This document shows positions 58,021 to 64,000 of a stretch of 64,000 bases of DNA, piece after piece (position 1 is the stretch's first letter; each line of letters begins with the position of its first letter). The position numbers and the translations under genes are program-made. Source of the DNA: Coffea arabica (Eukaryota; Streptophyta; Magnoliopsida; Gentianales; Rubiaceae); NCBI RefSeq assembly GCF_036785885.1, contig NC_092329.1:4340001-4404000 (forward strand), given 5' to 3'. The notes under the pieces are model-generated. The model was given only the letters and a program-made list of their open reading frames with translations. It searched no databases and was not told the DNA's origin.

Positions 58021-61000
58021 CTATCTTGAAGTAATAACATCCGAGCCCGAAGTTGTCATCAGGCTTCCACTATCAGACATGTAGAAATAATTGTAATTAA
58101 TTCTCGTAACCAAATCTGCCAAATGAGGAAACTGCCCCACGTTCAGCTTGAAAGATAGAATCTGCAACATAGTGATAAAGATGATGAAATCCTTTTCTCC
58201 TAAGCTGGAGAATATCAAAACTATAACCAAGATTAACCGCAGTTTTTCCATTATCCATGCTACTACACAACAGTGGATTTACACTTCAATCCACTAGCGC
58301 ATGGACATAAATTTTCTTAGCATATGCATCAAAACCAACAAAAGGATAGAGAAGGAATACCCTGAGAAGGAAAGCTATGCATTCATCGAACTGTCTCTCT
58401 ATCCGATCTACTTCCATTTCGCATCTTGTCTTTATGGCAGACACTGCTCCACCACTGCTTAGAGTCTGCTGTATGGAGTAGAAGTCCAAAGCAAGTCCAA
58501 GGATATTGTTGATTCGGCTGGCTATCAATGCCCACTAGTAATGAAACAATAATCATCAAAAATGTTAACACAATTTATCTTATTAGTTTCTTAACAAAAC
58601 GTCCAATAGAAAGCGAAAATAAGGGTAGGCAAAAGCAAAGTTATTGGAGGCAGTTATGGACCAGCTTGTCAGGAACAACAAAGCACTGTCTCTGAATTGA
58701 CAAAAGATAGGATTCATGCACTTCAATGACTTCATCCAAAGACCCAGCTGCTGCAACACCTTCACAGAGTTCACGCCATGCACTGTGATATACCTGCACA
58801 CAGCCTTCGTGTAAGAAGTGCAAGAAACCAAAATTTCTCTTCAAAGAAGATATGCATTGATACTCTCAACCTTGCATGTAGCGTACTTGTATTGCCAAAT
58901 AAACCTAGCTGCATTTACACAATTTAATTTGAATGAAGATCATCCAAAATTCAAGTGAATCTTCTTAGAGAATATATCTTTGGTAGTTAAATTTTATACA
59001 CGCAAAAGAGGCAAGCAAGTTTAGATTAGCTTGTTCTAATTTATTTGAAAAAAAATTAGTCTAAGAACCCTCTATCACATAACCACCTACAAATATGAAA
59101 GCCCTGTCCATCTTTATATGCAAGTAATACAAGAACCAAACCCTAAAAGTTGTTAACGTACTAAGCAAGGCGGTAAAATACATTACCCTGTCCATCACAT
59201 ACTGGTGAAAGGCATTGACAAAATGCAGTAATTTTTGCTCCAATAACCAATGGCGTTTGCGAGTAGTTGTAGCAGTGCTTCTATCCTGAGAGAGGCAAAG
59301 TATCGAATCAGTGATCTAAAGAATACCCTTCATAAGCCATGAAATTTTTGTTTAGCAATACAAAATTTCACTGCTGCAACATGATGAAAGCAAAAGAGAG
59401 TAAAAAATCAGGAACCTTCCACATCCACCTCCGAGCCTTATCAAGAACAAATTTTGCACGCTTGACCTTTAACAGGAAAATCATGACCTGTACCATATGT
59501 TCAGAAGAATTACCGTGCAAGACTAATTACAATTTGTCCATATGAAGCCAATTAGGTACCTGGTTATACTTCTTTAGTGCCTCTACATTAGCTAGAAGTT
59601 CAAGTGGCCAGGAGACCTGTATATTCAAGAAACATGTGCACTTAAGATGTTCATCAACAAGGTATTATTCAAGGTAAATGAAGTAGAAGTGCTTGACAGC
59701 TCGTAAACAGCAGGCACCTCTTGAAAGCAGAAGCATGCATATAAATCATACTGCCTACCTTGTATGTAAAATTTAGTGACTGAAGGACATCAATTCCCAT
59801 GGTCTGTAGTCGACTTTTGCGAGGAGTTGAGATTTGGATAGATGCACCATGTTGTTCATCCTCACTTAAATCAGAGTTTTTTGTGATGGACACAACCAAT
59901 GAATCAGGTGTGCTCAGAAGTGAGCCATCAGCAGAGTTTCTAATAGATTCCTGAAGTAAACATAAGCATGGTCATTATTGAGGCACTAAATGTATATTCA
60001 CCCTCACCAAGCAAACACGGTCACTTGCTAGTCCCATTATCGGTTAAGTAGTATTAAAACACCTACCTGTGAAGATAATTTGAAGAAAAATGCACCAACA
60101 AAAAAAGAGACAACTAACCAGTTTCCCTCGTTTAGAAAAAGAGAACAGGCTTCCAATGAACATTATAGCATGACAAATATAGATCATTCATGGGAAGGAA
60201 GAAATGTAAAATCAGGATAGTACAGCACAATAGTACAAATATGGTTAAAGGTTCAGCATGTGCACCTGCAATATGGTGTTCAACTCAAAATCATCATCTA
60301 ACGATTCTCCTTTATCTAACTTGTTAAAAATCACTACCAAAAAATGTTGCAGAAGATCCCCTGTAATAAAAAGGTTTCAAACTTTCAATGAATGAATGGT
60401 ATTTTCTGATAACACCCAAGATTGCTAGAAGTATCCGCTTGACCAATATCCTAGAATACCTGAACCTAACAAATATATGGCGCGTAATACTTCTAGCTCA
60501 TCCAGCAATCTCCAGTCATATAGTAGCTTTGACAATATAATCCTACCAATATAATCTGCCTGTAGATTAATGAAAATAACTTCTAAATATAATTCAGCCT
60601 TAAGAATGTAGGCAACAAATAAGACACCGAAAACCAAAAATAATTGTGCAGTCCACCTGTTTCTTGATGTAGGCAATAAGGCATTCCTGTAGAATAACAA
60701 CAGGAAGTGGGGTAACCTTTGGTTCAGCACTCTGCATCCAACTTAGAATTCTTGATGGAAGGGTACTATTTTTCTCAAATGGCAAAAACTCTGAAATGTG
60801 AAGGTCCTCCTGTTCCGCCACAGAAAGAATTGCTCAGATTTCAAATGTTCTAAAAACTACTGTGACAAACATAGTAATAACAAAATAGCTATACCTGAAA
60901 AGATGGAAGCAAAGTCATAAATGGAAATAGCATCTCTAACATTTTTGTTTCTTCCTGTCTACGAACATATTCAGATTCATCAAACCAAAAGCCAAAAGTA

Positions 61001-63718
61001 AAATCTGTGCTTTTTTCCTCAGAACAAGATCCACTATTTTTGTAAAATACAGCCTTTCTTAATTCCTTATCATCTAAAGGAGGAAGATACAAATTTCTAG
61101 ACAAACTTAATGCACTCTGAGCATCCTTATTCCCGTAAAGAAATCTCTGACAAACAGTTATAGCAGGATTTTGAGGACAATATGTTCCAACACAAGGAAC
61201 ATCATCAACTCCATCAGGACCTAGTTTTTCTTTCTGTAAGCTAAAGACATCAGTATCTATATGTGTAGATTCTGAAACAATCTCTCTTTTCTGCCCCAAT
61301 ACATTGGCCAAGATTTTATACCAGACCTTATCTGATGATATAAATGGTAAAATCTCGCCATTTCTCTCTTCTTTCTCCTTTCCCACAGGAGATTCAAATG
61401 AAGAAACAATCAAATTATCATGCCAAACATATTCAGATATGTGATCACTATGACCAATCAGTGCCGCCAATGACACGCAAAAGACCTCTGATAAAGTCAA
61501 ACCAGCTATACACCGCCTAATCTCATGGTTATCGCCAGGTACATCTGAAAGTGATGGCAAAGGTGCATGTCGTATAAGCTGCAAGGACTTCCCAGCAGAA
61601 ACAATTGCCTTACCCATGTCCTTAATGAACAAAGGACAAACATGATGTTCTATCTCCCCCCCCTCTTTTTCTCTCGTAGAAATCGACTCTCTTCCAGTAA
61701 TATCTTTTTTGTCTTTTAGTAAAACATCAGATGAGGAACCGATCTCCAGGTTTTTAATTTTTGCTGTCCTTAGCAGATAGCTCTTCTCCCAAAACTCAGT
61801 CTCATCAATTGCAATTCCTTTGTTAGCATAAAAGAACATCTGGCAAAAACAGAATGATCAAAAAAGGCAGATTATGACCAAATACACAAGTATACAGTGG
61901 AGACTGAGTCAAAATGCCTGCTTTATAAAGAAATTATGAAAGTCGTGTTTTGCCCAAGAGAAATGTTGCAGGGCTACCTACACAGATTTGCTGACTCTTT
62001 GACTGCTCATTTATCCTTATCACAAAATTGAATACAGTTCAAACTGATTCAAAGAAGGTCACAATACAATAGGCAAATCAAGTTTTGAGTATTGAGTCAT
62101 TAATTGTGAAAAACAAGCACCAAACAAGTATCATAACTTGACCATTTTCGCAACAGCATGCTCCAACCAAGAGATACGCAATACAACTTTCATGAAGTAT
62201 TACCTCCTCAAAAGGGTCATCGAGAGTCCCTTCAAAAAGCCAAGAATCAAGACCCTCAACATAAGGCAGTAGACTCCCAGTAAATATGTAAAGTAACATC
62301 CGATAAGCATCCTCCTGAAAGAGCATTATTTGGATCAGCAAAGCTTAATCAAGGCATGCACAGAAACTGGGTACAGAAACTCTTTGACACGACCAACATA
62401 GCTTCACAACCTCACCCCCTTGCACAAGACAAACTTCATCAAGTTTTCTGTATAGCTGATTAAGAATGTAAACAGCAACATCTGCTGCTGCTATATAAGA
62501 ATTGGGTTCAAAATAGGCTCCTGGAACAGCTTCATGCACAATTTGCAACAGATACTCAGCTCCTGAGCACAGACTACAAAAGACAAACACAATCAGGAGC
62601 TATTACAAAATGAAATCTCCAGAAAGAGAACCAAGCTGCTAATATCAATGCACTAGACAACAAAGGGCAATATAAAAAGTGTGTCCATCTAGTTGTGCTT
62701 CTATCTAGTTGACAGAAGTACGTATAGTACAAAACACTGGCCACACAGAAGTTCCACAAAGCAAAAACAACTGCAGTGCTCTCAACAGAGTAAAGTATGG
62801 AAGGGAAAAGTAAGAAAGCAAGAATCAAGTCCTACAACAATATAAAAACCAGGTGTTTTTGCTAATTAAATTTGCAAGAGACGTGATGAAACTGTGATCT
62901 TTTCAACGAAGACGGAAGATTCTTGAGATGAGAGGTTTATTTGCTCGAAGACAACCAACTAGGGAAACCATGTATTTCCTTAATCCAACAAAATCTCTCA
63001 GTGGTATTCACACCTTGATAAAGAGCTCGACAGTCCCAAGAGGGTTGCAATCATTTTACCATCACCGGTACTTATGTTTTCTTCCTCTCTCAAAGCAACA
63101 TCTCGCAATTTCTACACCCAAAGAATCAGAAGCAAACAAACAGGTATTGAAACATTTGTCTTGAAACCAGCAATCATAAGCATGAAAAAAAAACAAAAGG
63201 CAGTAACTTTTAACATAGTATAAAAAAACATACTTTAAGCCAGGCAGAAACAGAGCAAGCAAATGCTCGCAAAGTAGGTGGAGGTGATCGAGCTGATTTG
63301 TGAATCTTATTCACAAGGATTTCCACCAGTTTTAAACAAGTAGCGGCATAGGTGAACTGATCAAGAATGCCGTAAAGACTCGTCCGCGTGAGATGGGATA
63401 CATAAATCCCAGTTTTAACTCGAAAAGACTGCCCAATATGGTCCCAATAAAACAAATCACTTGAGAAACCTTGGCATATATGCAACGCTCCTTTCACCTA
63501 AAACCAAATGGAAAAAGGCTACATTCAAAACTTCAACTCTACAAAAACTTGTGGTCACTTCATAAACCATGTTTAAAAAAGAAAAAAATTTAGGAAGAAA
63601 TAGTTGAACATACCAATTCAATTTCACTAGTACTTAAAGAAGGCAACGGGGCTGCAAAATGTAAGCCATCAGAGAAAGAACTGTGAACTTTACTGATTAA
63701 ACTTGCTGGAACTTCCAT
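58021..63718 (-). CDS. GCP5: Gamma-tubulin complex component 5
   Basis: Spc97/Spc98-family subunit of the gamma-tubulin ring complex, which nucleates microtubules at the nuclear envelope and along cortical arrays. Exons: 63718-63614, 63497-63234, 63111-63014, 62573-62411, 62314-62204, 61839-60895, 60809-60657, 60559-60460, 60360-60266, 59950-59759, 59616-59560, 59487-59416, 59285-59187, 58793-58662, 58534-58361, 58161-58021. Total 2901 nt, 966 residues. The N-terminal grip part runs through FYWDHIGQSFRVKTGIYVSH, PTLRAFACSVSAWLK, EVCLVQGGE and DSWLFEGTLDDPFEE. The long sixth exon is a variable insert. The C-terminal part is EQKLLHFVNAFHQYVMDR, VYHSAWRELCEGVAAAGSLD, SIQRQCFVVPDKL and ADLVTRINYNYFYMSDSG. 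Matches to plant GCP5 from memory are close; every intron is GT-AG and phase-consistent. Confidence 0.93.
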
Positions 63719-64000
63719 TCTGGTTCGATCAATTAAATCAATCTATCTATCAGCTATAATACCAACAAAAGCGAGGAATGGCGGAGTTTCTTCTTCCCAT
63801 TTTGGAGAAGAATTTTACATACCCGTCTTCCTGACTAGACGAAAATGCTGCCAGAAAAACAAAAAGGGCTGATTTTAGGATAATCTGTCCTGCTTTGTGG
63901 GCTGCTGGGCTGTCGAATAATAATGATGCAAGGGCAGAAAGGATGTTTTTTTTCGAAGAGGGGCCGGAGTTGGAGGTAATGGCCGGAAAGGGCAAGGAAG
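63719..64000. other. GCP5 leader/promoter side
   Basis: Sequence upstream of the GCP5 start. An 81-codon minus frame (63750-63995) is GC-richer than its surroundings and is probably leader or promoter sequence, though I cannot exclude an upstream reading frame; the window ends here. Confidence 0.4.

Noticed and set aside
63750-63995. 81-codon minus ORF before GCP5
   Set aside because: Probably leader or promoter; it is not in a position to extend GCP5, whose start is well supported at 63718.

Overview
The window is nuclear DNA of a flowering plant, most likely a eudicot; an asterid is a guess. The genes have many short introns with GT-AG ends and low-GC introns, and the products are plant-specific or plant-typical: an LHT-like amino-acid carrier, a plastid signal peptidase, TIN1, an NPF carrier, an F-box/FBD protein, CTC1, serpins and GCP5. 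Between the genes lie MITEs, a SINE, a solo LTR and Mutator-like elements (MULEs). I see no bacterial, organellar or viral gene block.

Layout. 1-2.5 kb: AT-rich DNA with two nested MITEs. 2.5-6.0 kb (-): LHT-like 8 amino-acid carrier, 5 exons. 6.4-15.4 kb: gene-free accessory stretch with a solo LTR (8326-8798), MITEs, a SINE, a foldback Mutator-type MITE (12320-12718) and a local tandem duplication. 15.4-18.1 kb (+): thylakoidal processing peptidase, 6 exons. 19.2-21.4 kb (+): TIN1-like ER-stress protein, 3 exons. 22.4-25.5 kb (-): NPF transporter, 6 exons, the first coding exon being only the ATG. 28.3-30.3 kb (-): F-box/LRR/FBD protein. 31.1-32.6 kb: a 3 x 78 bp tandem repeat and a second foldback MITE. 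33.4-40.1 kb: a 6.7 kb MULE with a lightly decayed MuDR-type transposase (-) and a convergent small GRF-like/membrane ORF (+). Nested in it is a 1.3 kb Pack-MULE carrying the 3' end of a PXY/TDR-like receptor kinase. 40.8-41.8 kb (+): thioredoxin-fold protein. 42.8-50.6 kb (-): CTC1 of the telomere CST complex, 16 exons. 51.5-57.05 kb (+): serpin cluster with one intact gene and two broken relatives. 58.0-63.7 kb (-): gamma-tubulin complex component 5, 16 exons.

The host genes serve unrelated housekeeping or stress roles and do not form a pathway: transport, plastid protein maturation, ER stress, protein turnover, telomere maintenance, protease inhibition and microtubule nucleation. Exon borders were set by hand from reading frame, GT-AG sites and remembered family sequence. 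For each gene described as intact, the summed exon length is a multiple of three with no internal stop.

The most unusual material is the MULE. It has a small accessory ORF facing the transposase tail to tail, as mudrB faces mudrA in maize MuDR, and it hosts a second MULE that has picked up part of a signalling receptor gene. The serpin cluster, whose reactive loops differ sharply between neighbours, is the next most interesting region.
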